A stretch of DNA of 64,000 nt. Origin: Streptomyces sp. CB02980 (GTDB lineage: Bacteria > Actinomycetota > Actinomycetes > Streptomycetales > Streptomycetaceae). The position numbers were made by a program, and so were the translations under genes. The stretch's first letter is position 1; every line of letters starts with the position of its first letter. The DNA is taken from assembly GCF_014451325.2 (NCBI RefSeq), contig NZ_JACSCH020000007.1, forward strand, positions 254,965-318,964, in the 5' to 3' direction. The notes beneath the pieces are model-generated. The model saw only the letters and a list, made by a program, of their open reading frames with translations, was not told where the DNA came from and ran no database searches. Below, piece after piece: positions 55,630 through 63,949 of the stretch.

Positions 55630-57267
55630 ATCAACGCGTCCAGCCCCCCTGCCGTAGAACTGCACGGCATCACCAAGCGATTCCCCGGCGTCGTCGCCAA
55701 CAAGGACATCGCCATCACGGTCCGCAAGGGCACCGTGCACGCCCTCATCGGCGAGAACGGTGCCGGCAAGTCGACCCTCATGAAGATCCTCTACGGCATG
55801 CAGAAGCCGGACGAGGGCACCATCGCGGTCGACGGCCAGCAGGTCACCTTCTCCAGCCCCGGTGACGCCATCGCGCGCGGCATCGGCATGGTGCATCAGC
55901 ACTTCATGCTCGCCGACAACCTCACCGTCCTGGAGAACGTCGTCCTCGGCGGCGAGAAGCTCTACGGCATCGGCGCCAAGGCGCGGAAGAAGATCCGGGA
56001 GATCTCCGACGCGTACGGCCTCGGGGTCCGCCCCGACGTCCTCGTCGAGGACCTCGGCGTCGCCGACCGGCAGCGTGTGGAGATCCTCAAGGTCCTCTAC
56101 CGCGGCGCCAAGATCCTCATCCTCGACGAGCCGACCGCGGTGCTCGTCCCGCAGGAGGTCGACGCGCTCTTCGACAACCTGCGCGAGCTCAAGTCCGAGG
56201 GCCTGACCGTCATCTTCATCTCGCACAAGCTGGGCGAGGTCCTGAAGGTCGCCGACGACATCACCGTCATCCGCCGGGGCACCACCGTCGGCACCGCCGA
56301 CCCGAAGACCGCCACCACCAAGCAGCTCGCCGAGCTGATGGTCGGCAGCGAGCTGCCCTCGCCGGAGACCCGCGAGTCGACGGTCACCACCGTCCCGATG
56401 CTCCAGGTCCAGAACCTGACGCTGACCGAGGCCGGCGCCGTCGCCGCTGCCCCGCTGACCAGCGCCGCACCGCCGGACCCGGCGAAGACCGTCGTCGTGC
56501 TCGAGGAGCCGGCCGGGGGCCGCAAGCTCCTCGACGACATCTCCCTCACGATCCACAAGGGCGAGATCCTCGGCATCGCCGGTGTCGAGGGCAACGGCCA
56601 GACCGAGCTCATCGAGACCCTCATGGGCATGGCCACCCCCGACTCGGGCGTCATCACCCTCGACGGCGTGGACATCTCCAAGGTCTCGGTGCGCAAGCGC
56701 CGCGAGGGCGGCATCGGCTACATCCCCGAGGACCGCCACCGCCACGGCCTGCTCCTCGAAGCGCCCCTCTGGGAGAACCGCATCCTCGGCCATGTCTCCG
56801 AGGCGCCCAACTCCAAGCGGGGCATCCTCGACCCGAAGGCGGCCCGCAAGGACACCGAGCGGATCGTGCGCGAGTACGACGTGCGCACCCCCGGCATCGA
56901 CGTCACCGCGGCCTCCCTCTCCGGCGGCAACCAGCAGAAGCTGATCGTCGGCCGCGAGATGAGCCACAGCCCCAAGTTCCTGATCGCCGCCCACCCCACC
57001 CGTGGTGTGGACGTCGGCGCGCAGGCGCAGATCTGGGACGCGATCCGGGACGCGCGCCGCGAGGGCCTGGCGGTGCTGCTGATCTCCGCCGACCTCGACG
57101 AGCTGATCGGCCTCTCCGACACCCTCCGGGTCATGTACCGCGGCAAGCTCGTCGCGGACGCCGACCCCGCCACCATCACGCCCGAGCAGCTCGGTTCCGC
57201 CATGACCGGCGCGGCCAGCGGCCAGCTCGAAGGCGCAGAGCAGCCCGAAGACGGTGACGCCCGATGA
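55630..57267 (+). CDS. Nucleoside ABC transporter ATPase (double ATPase, non-canonical start)
   Basis: About 545 residues with two nucleotide-binding domains. The first has Walker A LIGENGAGKSTLMK, Q-loop MVHQHFML and Walker B ILILDEPTAVL. The second is degenerate: GVEGNGQTE replaces Walker A, followed by SLSGGNQQKLIVGREM and LIAAHPTRGVDVGAQ, with His in place of the Walker B Glu. This is typical of BMP/sugar-type transporters. AAGGAG (55616-55621) is followed by GTC (55627) and ATC (55630). No ATG, GTG or TTG exists in frame except within the preceding terminator hairpin (55483, 55498), so ATC 55630 is proposed. Its stop overlaps the permease start. Confidence 0.88.
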   Translation: MNASSPPAVELHGITKRFPGVVANKDIAITVRKGTVHALIGENGAGKSTLMKILYGMQKPDEGTIAVDGQQVTFSSPGDAIARGIGMVHQHFMLADNLTVLENVVLGGEKLYGIGAKARKKIREISDAYGLGVRPDVLVEDLGVADRQRVEILKVLYRGAKILILDEPTAVLVPQEVDALFDNLRELKSEGLTVIFISHKLGEVLKVADDITVIRRGTTVGTADPKTATTKQLAELMVGSELPSPETRESTVTTVPMLQVQNLTLTEAGAVAAAPLTSAAPPDPAKTVVVLEEPAGGRKLLDDISLTIHKGEILGIAGVEGNGQTELIETLMGMATPDSGVITLDGVDISKVSVRKRREGGIGYIPEDRHRHGLLLEAPLWENRILGHVSEAPNSKRGILDPKAARKDTERIVREYDVRTPGIDVTAASLSGGNQQKLIVGREMSHSPKFLIAAHPTRGVDVGAQAQIWDAIRDARREGLAVLLISADLDELIGLSDTLRVMYRGKLVADADPATITPEQLGSAMTGAASGQLEGAEQPEDGDAR

Positions 57268-58382
57268 TGAAGTTCGACAAGGACAAGTTGATCCTGGGCG
57301 CGGCGGGACCGGTGCTCGCCCTGGTCACCTCGTTCGTGCTCACCGTCCTGGTGCTGCTCGCGACGGGCCTCGACCCGATCGAGCCGATCCGGCTGATGAT
57401 CGACAACGCCGGTTTCGCCGACATCCAGGTCCTGATCGTCAACCAGACCGGGATCTACTACCTGGCAGCCCTGGCCGTGGCCGTCGGCTTCCGGATGAAC
57501 CTGTTCAACATCGGTGTCGACGGCCAGTACCGGCTCGCCGCGATGGTCTCGGCCCTCGTCGGCGCCTCGATCGAGCTGCCCGGCCCGCTGCACATCCTGG
57601 TCATCGTGCTCGTCGCGATGCTCACCGGCGCCTTCTGGGCCGGCATCGCCGGCATCCTGAAGACCACCCGCGGTGTCTCCGAGGTCGTCTCGACCATCAT
57701 GCTGAACGCCATCGCGACCTCGCTGGTGGCCTGGCTGATCCTGCCGAAGAACTTCGGCGTCCAGCCGGAGGGCTCGAACAACCTCACCACCGGTGAGATC
57801 TCCGAGTCCGGCTGGTTCCCCGGCATCGACATGGGCGAGGGCAACGGAGTCATCTACGGCTTCACGTTCGTCGCGCTCGCGCTCGGCGTCGTCTACTGGT
57901 TCGTCCTCAACCGCACCCGGTTCGGCTTCGACCTGCGCGCCACCGGCGCCAGCGAGTCCGCCGCCCAGGCCAGCGGCGTCGACGCCAAGAAGATGGTCCT
58001 CACCGCGATGCTGCTCTCGGGCGCGCTGGCCGGTCTCGCCGGCATGCCGACGCTGCTCGGCGAGTCCCACACGTACAGCCTCGACTTCCCCGTCGGTGTC
58101 GGCTTCACCGCCATCACCATCGCGCTGCTCGGCCGGAACCACCCGGTCGGCATCCTCTTCGCGGCCCTGCTCTTCGCGTTCCTGGACAAGGCGTCCAGCA
58201 ACCTCGACGTGTACGGGTACCCGAAGGAGATCACCAAGATCATGCAGGGCATCATCGTGATCGCCGTGGTCGTCTCGTACGAGCTCGTCCGCCGTTACGG
58301 CCTCCGCCGCCAGCAGCAGAAGGTCGGCGAGGAACTCGCCGCCGGCGGCGCCATCAAGACCGACAAGGAGGTCTCGGCATGA
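57264..58382 (+). CDS. Nucleoside ABC transporter permease 1
   Basis: The 372-residue membrane protein has about nine helices and the BPD_transp_2 signatures AVAVGFRMNLFNIGVDGQYRLAAM and LRATGASESAAQASGVDAKK..LSGALAGLAGMPTLLG. ATG 57264 overlaps the ATPase stop (ATGA), and its own stop overlaps the next ATG in the same way. It forms the channel with the second permease. Confidence 0.94.
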   Translation: MMKFDKDKLILGAAGPVLALVTSFVLTVLVLLATGLDPIEPIRLMIDNAGFADIQVLIVNQTGIYYLAALAVAVGFRMNLFNIGVDGQYRLAAMVSALVGASIELPGPLHILVIVLVAMLTGAFWAGIAGILKTTRGVSEVVSTIMLNAIATSLVAWLILPKNFGVQPEGSNNLTTGEISESGWFPGIDMGEGNGVIYGFTFVALALGVVYWFVLNRTRFGFDLRATGASESAAQASGVDAKKMVLTAMLLSGALAGLAGMPTLLGESHTYSLDFPVGVGFTAITIALLGRNHPVGILFAALLFAFLDKASSNLDVYGYPKEITKIMQGIIVIAVVVSYELVRRYGLRRQQQKVGEELAAGGAIKTDKEVSA

Positions 58383-59641
58383 GCACCGGCACTGTCACCA
58401 AGCCGAGCGCCGCGCCCAAGGGCGGCGGACGCCGCAAGCTCACCCTGCCGTGGATCATGCTGATCGTCGCGGCCGGTCTCCTGCTCTTCTCCTTCGTCCG
58501 GGCGGTCTCCGGGGCCAACGACCTCACCTCGGTGGGTCAGGTCTCGGGCGCGCTCAAGCTCGCCGTGCCGATCGGTCTCGCCGGTCTCGGCGGTCTGTGG
58601 GCCGAGCGCGCGGGCGTCGTCAACATCGGCCTCGAAGGCATGATGGTGCTCGGCACCTGGTTCGGCGCCTGGGCCGGATACCAGTGGGGCCCCTGGACGG
58701 GTGTCCTGGTCGGTCTCCTCGGCGGCGCGCTCGGCGGTCTGCTGCACGCGATCATCACCGTCACGTTCAACGTGAACCACATCGTCTCCGGTGTGGCGGT
58801 CAACATCCTCGCGGTCGGCTTCACCCAGTACCTGTCGAACTTCACGTTCGCCGAGGCCGAGGGCGGCTCCTCCAAGCAGTCTCCCCGCATCGACGAGATC
58901 TACGAGATCACGGTGCCGGGTCTTTCGGACTGGCTGACCGATCTCCAGGGCAAGCACTGGTTCTTCATCTCCGACCTGGCCGGCATCCTCGGCGGCCTCG
59001 TGACGAACCTGTCGCTCCTGACGATCGTCGCCCTGCTGCTGATCCCGGCCACCTGGTGGCTGCTCTGGCGCACCGCCTTCGGTCTGCGCCTGCGCTCCTG
59101 CGGTGAGAACCCGGTCGCGGCCGAGTCCCTCGGCGTGAACGTCTACAAGTACAAGTACATCGCCGTCACCGTCTCCGGCGCCCTCGCGGGCCTCGGCGGC
59201 GCGTTCCTCGCGATCGTCTCCACCGGCATCTACCAGGAGGGCCAGACCGGCGGCCGCGGCTACATCGGTCTCGCCGCGATGATCTTCGGCAACTGGATGC
59301 CCGGCGGCATGGCGCTCGGCGCGGGCCTCTTCGGCTTCACCGACAGCCTCAAGCTCCGCGGCGGCGCCGAGAACGTCCACGCGCTGCTGCTGCTCGTCGC
59401 CCTGCTCCTGGTGATCGCCGCCCTGTGGCAGCTGTACAAGAAGAAGTACGTGGTCGGCGTGATCTCCGCGGCCTTCGGCGCCGGCTTCTTCCTCTGGTAC
59501 GCGCTGACCGACGAGGTCCCGAGCCAGTTCGTCGACGCGGCCCCGTACATCACCACCCTGCTCGTGCTCGCCCTTTCGGCGCAGCGCCTGCGCATGCCGA
59601 AGGCGGACGGCCTGCCGTACCGCAAGGGCCAGGGCAAGTGA
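58379..59641 (+). CDS. Nucleoside ABC transporter permease 2
   Basis: The 420-residue membrane protein has the companion signatures AVPIGLAGLGGLWAERAGVVNIGLEGMMVLGTW and LRLRSCGENPVAAESLGVNVYKYK..LAGLGGAFLAI. About 30 N-terminal residues are cytoplasmic. Its stop overlaps the cdd start by 4 nt (GTGA), binding uptake and deamination into one unit. Confidence 0.94.
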   Translation: MSTGTVTKPSAAPKGGGRRKLTLPWIMLIVAAGLLLFSFVRAVSGANDLTSVGQVSGALKLAVPIGLAGLGGLWAERAGVVNIGLEGMMVLGTWFGAWAGYQWGPWTGVLVGLLGGALGGLLHAIITVTFNVNHIVSGVAVNILAVGFTQYLSNFTFAEAEGGSSKQSPRIDEIYEITVPGLSDWLTDLQGKHWFFISDLAGILGGLVTNLSLLTIVALLLIPATWWLLWRTAFGLRLRSCGENPVAAESLGVNVYKYKYIAVTVSGALAGLGGAFLAIVSTGIYQEGQTGGRGYIGLAAMIFGNWMPGGMALGAGLFGFTDSLKLRGGAENVHALLLLVALLLVIAALWQLYKKKYVVGVISAAFGAGFFLWYALTDEVPSQFVDAAPYITTLLVLALSAQRLRMPKADGLPYRKGQGK

Positions 59642-60042
59642 CGACCGCCCTCTCGGAGGCCGACTGGGAGGCCCTGCGGGTCACGGCGCGCGAGGCCATG
59701 GCCCGTGCGTACGCCCCGTACTCGGGCTTCTCGGTCGGTGCGGCGGCCCGTGTCGAGGACGGGCGGACGGTCTCCGGCTGCAACGTGGAGAACGCCTCGT
59801 ACGGCCTCAGTCTGTGCGCCGAGTGCGGGCTCGTCTCCGAGCTCCAGGCGACCGGCGGCGGGCGCCTCACGCACTTCGTGTGCGTGGACGGCCGGGGCGA
59901 GTCCCTGGTGCCGTGCGGCCGCTGCCGGCAGCTGCTGTACGAGTTCGGGGGCCCCGAGCTCGTACTGGAGACGCCCGGCGGGTTCCTGACACTCGCCGAG
60001 ATGCTGCCGCAGGCATTCGGTCCGCACCACCTCGCGAAGTAA
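59638..60042 (+). CDS. cdd: Cytidine deaminase
   Basis: The 134-residue zinc enzyme converts cytidine/deoxycytidine to uridine forms. Visible are AYAPYSGFSVGAA, the substrate/zinc site GCNVENASYGLSLCAE (Cys ligand and catalytic Glu) and the second zinc pair PCGRCRQLL. GTG 59638 is inside the permease 2 stop. It acts on nucleosides brought in by the transporter. Confidence 0.95.
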   Translation: MTTALSEADWEALRVTAREAMARAYAPYSGFSVGAAARVEDGRTVSGCNVENASYGLSLCAECGLVSELQATGGGRLTHFVCVDGRGESLVPCGRCRQLLYEFGGPELVLETPGGFLTLAEMLPQAFGPHHLAK

Positions 60043-60047
60043 ACCTC

Positions 60048-60084
60048 GGAGCGGCCCTTCCGGCACGATGGGAAGGGCCGCTCC
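60048..60084 (+). terminator. Strong hairpin between cdd and deoA
   Basis: GGAGCGGCCCTTCC (60048-60061) pairs perfectly with GGAAGGGCCGCTCC (60071-60084), 14 bp with a 9-nt loop. TCCTTTCCCCCTCT follows. It is 5 nt after the cdd stop and 38 nt before deoA, so it is a terminator or an attenuator inside the salvage unit. Confidence 0.85.
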
Positions 60085-60122
60085 TCCTTTCCCCCTCTAT
60101 GCGCGTAGAAAGAGGCACCATC

Positions 60123-61400
60123 ATGGACGTCATCTCCGTCATCCGCACGAAGCGGGACAAGGGCGAGCTGAGCCCGGAGCAGATCGACTGGGTCATCGAC
60201 GCCTACACCCGCGGTGTGGTCGCCGACGAGCAGATGTCCGCCCTGGCCATGGCCATCCTGCTGAACGGCATGAACCGCGCGGAGATCGCCCGCTGGACGG
60301 CGGCCATGATCGCGAGCGGCGAGCGCATGGAGTTCTCCTCCCTCTCCCGCCCCACCGCCGACAAGCACTCCACCGGCGGCGTCGGCGACAAGATCACCCT
60401 CCCGCTCGCCCCGCTCGTCGCCGCCTGCGGCGCGGCCGTCCCGCAGCTCTCCGGCCGCGGCCTCGGCCACACCGGTGGCACGCTCGACAAGCTGGAGTCC
60501 ATCCCGGGCTGGCGCGCGCTGCTCTCCAACGAGGAGATGCTGCACGTCCTCGACACCACCGGCGCGGTCATCTGTGCGGCGGGCGACGGCCTGGCCCCGG
60601 CGGACAAGAAGCTGTACGCGCTCCGCGACGTCACGGGCACGGTGGAGGCGATCCCGCTCATCGCCTCCTCGATCATGTCGAAGAAGATCGCCGAGGGCAC
60701 CGGCTCCCTGGTCCTCGACGTCAAGGTCGGCACCGGCGCCTTCATGAAGAACATCGAGGACGCCCGCGAGCTCGCCTCCACGATGGTCGGCCTCGGCACC
60801 GACAGCGGAGTGAAGACGGTCGCGCTGCTCACCGACATGTCCACCCCGCTCGGCCTCACCGCCGGCAACGCCCTCGAGGTCCGCGAGTCGGTCGAGGTCC
60901 TGGCCGGCGGCGGCCCGGCGGACGTCGTCGAGCTGACGATCGCGCTGGCCCGCGAGATGCTCGAAGCGGCCGGCATCAAGGACGCCGACCCGGCGAAGGC
61001 GCTGGCCGACGGCTCGGCGATGGACCACTGGCGCCGGATGATCGCGGCCCAGGGCGGCGACCCGGACGCGGCCCTCCCGGTCGCCCGCGAGCAGCACGTC
61101 GTCACGGCCCCGTCCTCCGGCGTCCTGACCCGCCTCGACGCCTACGACATCGGCATCGCCGCCTGGCGTCTGGGCGCGGGCCGCGCCCGCAAGGAGGACC
61201 CGGTGCAGGCCGGCGCGGGCGTCGAGATCCACGCCAAGCCGGGCGACACGGTGACGGCGGGCCAGCCCCTCGTGACCCTCCACACGGACACCCCGGAGAA
61301 GTTCGACTACGCGCTGCAGTCCCTGGGCTCGGCCTGGGACATCGCGGCCCCGGGCACGGAGTTCACCCCGAACCCGATCGTCCTGGACCGCATCGCGTAG
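60123..61400 (+). CDS. deoA: Thymidine (pyrimidine-nucleoside) phosphorylase
   Basis: The 425-residue enzyme splits thymidine/uridine into base and (deoxy)ribose-1-phosphate. It shows the phosphate loop KHSTGGVGDKITLPLAP, the family signature LSGRGLGHTGGTLDKLESIPG, SSIMSKKIAEGTGSLVLDVKVGTGAFMK and a C-terminal alpha/beta domain. ATG 60123 follows AAAGAGG. It completes the uptake-deaminate-phosphorolyse route. Confidence 0.96.
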   Translation: MDVISVIRTKRDKGELSPEQIDWVIDAYTRGVVADEQMSALAMAILLNGMNRAEIARWTAAMIASGERMEFSSLSRPTADKHSTGGVGDKITLPLAPLVAACGAAVPQLSGRGLGHTGGTLDKLESIPGWRALLSNEEMLHVLDTTGAVICAAGDGLAPADKKLYALRDVTGTVEAIPLIASSIMSKKIAEGTGSLVLDVKVGTGAFMKNIEDARELASTMVGLGTDSGVKTVALLTDMSTPLGLTAGNALEVRESVEVLAGGGPADVVELTIALAREMLEAAGIKDADPAKALADGSAMDHWRRMIAAQGGDPDAALPVAREQHVVTAPSSGVLTRLDAYDIGIAAWRLGAGRARKEDPVQAGAGVEIHAKPGDTVTAGQPLVTLHTDTPEKFDYALQSLGSAWDIAAPGTEFTPNPIVLDRIA

Positions 61401-61427
61401 TGACCTGATCGACGCTGGCATGTGCCA

Positions 61428-61878
61428 GTGACACCTTCGGGTGAACGGGACCGGTGGACCTACACCGGTCCCGTTCGGCAGGCTGGGAACGGCCAGGGCA
61501 ACGGCTGGGAGGACCTGGTCCGTCGCTGGGAGTCGAGGGACTGGCCCGAGGGCTGCAAGGTGGAGATCATCGAGGGGATCATCACCGTGGCACCGTCGCC
61601 CAGTGTCCGCCACAACCTCCCTGCTGGTCGCCGAGGTCACCTCGCCCTCGAACGCGAACCACGACCGCATCACGAAGGCGGCCGCGTACGCGCGGGCGGG
61701 AGTCCCGCTGTACCTGCTGATCGACGCGTACGCGCCCGGCGGCCCCACCGTGACCCTCTACGGAGAGCCGAAGGGGGACGTCTGCCGAGTCCTCCGCGCC
61801 GTGCCGTTCGGCGAGGAGATCCGCCTCCCCGCGCCCTTCGACCTCGCCCTCGACACCGCAGAGTTCCCCGTCAGCTGA
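61428..61878 (+). pseudogene. Broken Uma2-family (DUF820) endonuclease gene
   Basis: From GTG 61428 one frame reads GNGWEDLVRRWESRDWPEGC and KVEIIEGIITVAPSPSVRHN, the Uma2 N-terminus. At about 61615 it joins, in another frame, LLVAEVTSPSNANHDRITKAA, then AYARAGVPLYLLIDAYAPGG and a normal C-terminus to the stop at 61876-61878. About 60-75 residues between RHN and LLVAEV, including the first part of the PD-(D/E)xK core, are missing and the frame is shifted. The last 8 bp overlap the converging HAD gene. Confidence 0.85.
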
Positions 61879-62530
61879 GTCCCGCTGCCAGCAGCCCCCT
61901 CAGCTCCCGCATGTCCTCGAAGACCACCGTGCCCGGGCCCGTCAGCCGGGCCGCCGGGGTCAGGCCGCCGGTGTAGCCGAAGGCGCGCATGCCGGCCGCT
62001 CGGGCCGCGCGGACGCCGTACGGGCTGTCCTCGACCACCGCACAGCGCTCCGGCGGGACGCCCATCGTGGCCGCCGCGTGCAGGAAGAGGTCCGGCGCCG
62101 GCTTGCCCCGGGCGACGTCGCGGGCGCTGAACATCCGGCCCTCGAAGCGGTCCAGGAGGCCCGCGCGGCCGAGGTTCTTCCGGATGGAGGCGTGGCTGCC
62201 GTTGGAGGCGAGGCAGTACGGGACGGCGAGCGCGTCCAGGAGGTCCGTGACGCCCTCCACGGCCGTCAGCTCCGCGTCCAGGGCGTCCTCGTACCGCTGC
62301 TTGAAGGGCGCCTGCCAGTCGGGCTCCAGCGGGCGGCCCCGGCGCTCCTCCACGAGCGTGGTGAGCATGTCGTGCGGGGAGCCGACGAAGTACTCGACGA
62401 TCTCCGCCTCGGTGAACTCCGCTCCGAGCGCCGCGAACACCTCCCGGTCCACACGGCAGTAGATCCGCTCGCTGTCCACCAGGACACCGTCACAGTCGAA
62501 GATCACCAGTTCGGCGGGCTCAAGAGTCAT
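61871..62530 (-). CDS. HAD-family phosphatase (beta-phosphoglucomutase/phosphatase type)
   Basis: The 219-residue protein has nucleophile motif LVIFDCDGVLVDSERI, CLASNGSHASIRKNL (motif II), Lys in GKPAPDLFLHAA and VVEDSPYGVRAARAAGM (motif IV), with a helical cap of type C1. It probably dephosphorylates a small sugar phosphate. ATG 62530 lies 7 nt after TAGGGT on the minus strand, so the mRNA may be leaderless. A GTG-led longer version is unlikely. Confidence 0.9.
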   Translation of the reverse strand: MTLEPAELVIFDCDGVLVDSERIYCRVDREVFAALGAEFTEAEIVEYFVGSPHDMLTTLVEERRGRPLEPDWQAPFKQRYEDALDAELTAVEGVTDLLDALAVPYCLASNGSHASIRKNLGRAGLLDRFEGRMFSARDVARGKPAPDLFLHAAATMGVPPERCAVVEDSPYGVRAARAAGMRAFGYTGGLTPAARLTGPGTVVFEDMRELRGLLAAGLS

Positions 62531-62595
62531 GGCCCAGACCCTACGGTGGAAATGATCACCGATGAGTTCTGGTCCGAGGGCCGGTCTCAAGCCGT

Positions 62596-62871
62596 GTGGA
62601 CACCAGTCGACCGCTCGTCGTGACTTTGACCGCCCGCCCCACCGGGGACGAGGTGGCGCGTCTCTGTGCCGAGCTCGGGGCCGCGCCGCCCGGGGACGTG
62701 GTCTGCGAGGTCGGCGCCCTCGCGCCCGCCGACCTCGCCGCCGTCGACGCCCTCGCCCGGCTGAAGCTCGCCGCCGGGCGCAGCGGGCACCGGATCCGGT
62801 TCCACGGAGCGGGGCCCGACCTGCGGGCCCTGCTCCTGCTCACCGGTCTCGGCGGGACCCTGGGCCTCTAG
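62596..62871 (+). CDS. STAS-like small protein
   Basis: The 91-residue protein has alternating strand/helix pattern LVVTLTARPTGDEVARLCAEL, DVVCEVGALAPADLAAVDALARLKLAAGRSGHRIRF and a last helix LLLLTGLGGTLGL. This resembles STAS domains (anti-anti-sigma type), but the phosphorylatable Ser is not obvious (Ala/Asp around APADLAAVD). GTG 62596 is the likely start. It is divergent from the HAD gene across 65 bp and read toward a converging sigma-factor gene. Confidence 0.7.
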   Translation: MDTSRPLVVTLTARPTGDEVARLCAELGAAPPGDVVCEVGALAPADLAAVDALARLKLAAGRSGHRIRFHGAGPDLRALLLLTGLGGTLGL

Positions 62872-62890
62872 CCTCCAGCCCTCCGGTGCT

Positions 62891-63865
62891 CTACGCCTCC
62901 AGTCGGGCCGGCAGGTCGAAGAGCGGGAACCAGCGCTCGGTGTCCAGGAAGAAGTCCATCCCGGCGACCTTGCCGTCCCGGAGCTCCAGGACGATGAGCG
63001 CCCACGGGCTGAAGCCGCCCGTCGACGGGTCCGGGTGGTACTGGGCGAAGGCCGGGGAGCCGTTCGCCACGGTCGGCACCAGCTTCGAGCCGGCGCACAC
63101 CTCGCCGACGCCCAGCATCCAGCCCACGATGTCGTCGTGCCCCTGGAGCCAGAGGTCGTACGGCGGCATGGACATGGTCGCGTCCTCGTGGAGGAGCGCG
63201 GTCAGCGCCTTCATGTCGTAGCCCTCGAACGCGGCGACATAGCGCTCCAGGAGCGCCTTCTGCTCCTCGTCGAGGGGGTTCGCGGTGTCTGAGGCGGCCG
63301 GCGCCTGCTCGGCCAGCGTCGCGCGGGCCCGCTGGAGGGCGCTGTTGACCGAGGCGACGGAGGTGTCGAGGAGCTCGGCGACCTCGCTCGCCTTCCAGGC
63401 CAGCACCTCGCGCAGGATGAGCACCGCCCGCTGCTTGGGCGGCAGATGCTGGAGCGCGGCCACGAACGCGAGCCGCACCGTCTCCCGGGAGACGGCCGTC
63501 TCCGCCGGGTCGGCGACCGAGGGCAGCACCCGCCCGTCGGGGACGGGCTCCAGCCAGGTGATCTCCGGCTGCTTGACGAGCTGCGCCTGCGCGACCGGCG
63601 TCGGAGAGGTCAGGTCCATCGGCCGTGCCCTCCGGTTGCCCGCGTTCAGCGCGTCCAGGCAGACGTTGGTGGCGATCCGGTAGAGCCAGGACCGCAGTGA
63701 GGAGCGCCCCTCGAAGGAGTCGATGGCCTTCCAGGCCCGCACCATGGTGTCCTGCACCGCGTCCTCCGCCTCGAAGGAGGATCCGAGCATCCGGTAGCAG
63801 TAGCCGGTCAGCTCCCGGCGGTACGTGTCGAGTTGGTCGGTCGTCGCGGCCGCGGCGTCGCTCAT
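62891..63865 (-). CDS. Sigma-70-family factor with SnoaL-like C-terminal domain
   Basis: The 324-residue protein has region 2 YRRELTGYCYRMLGSSFEAEDAVQDTMVRAWKAIDSFEGRSSLRSWLYRIATNVCLD, region 4 LQHLPPKQRAVLILREVLAWKASEVAELLDTSVASVNSALQRAR, then a SnoaL-type domain (about 205-320: LLERYVAAFEGYDMKALTALLHEDATMSMPPYDLWLQG). This is the SigG/ECF56-like layout, where the extra domain controls activity in place of an anti-sigma factor. ATG 63865 is preferred; GTG starts lie 9 and 33 nt upstream. Confidence 0.9.
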   Translation of the reverse strand: MSDAAAATTDQLDTYRRELTGYCYRMLGSSFEAEDAVQDTMVRAWKAIDSFEGRSSLRSWLYRIATNVCLDALNAGNRRARPMDLTSPTPVAQAQLVKQPEITWLEPVPDGRVLPSVADPAETAVSRETVRLAFVAALQHLPPKQRAVLILREVLAWKASEVAELLDTSVASVNSALQRARATLAEQAPAASDTANPLDEEQKALLERYVAAFEGYDMKALTALLHEDATMSMPPYDLWLQGHDDIVGWMLGVGEVCAGSKLVPTVANGSPAFAQYHPDPSTGGFSPWALIVLELRDGKVAGMDFFLDTERWFPLFDLPARLEA

Positions 63866-63887
63866 CGGGTCCACACCCCACTCACCC

Positions 63888-63916
63888 CTCACCGGCACCC
63901 GTTCGGTGCCGGTGAG
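63888..63916 (-). terminator. Hairpin upstream of the sigma-factor gene
   Basis: CTCACCGGCACC (63888-63899) and GGTGCCGGTGAG (63905-63916) form a 12-bp stem with a 5-nt loop. It lies 34 nt past the stop of the preceding minus-strand gene and just before the sigma gene. Confidence 0.8.
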
Positions 63917-63949
63917 AGGGAAGCTACCGCAGCGGACTGACAGCCGGGG

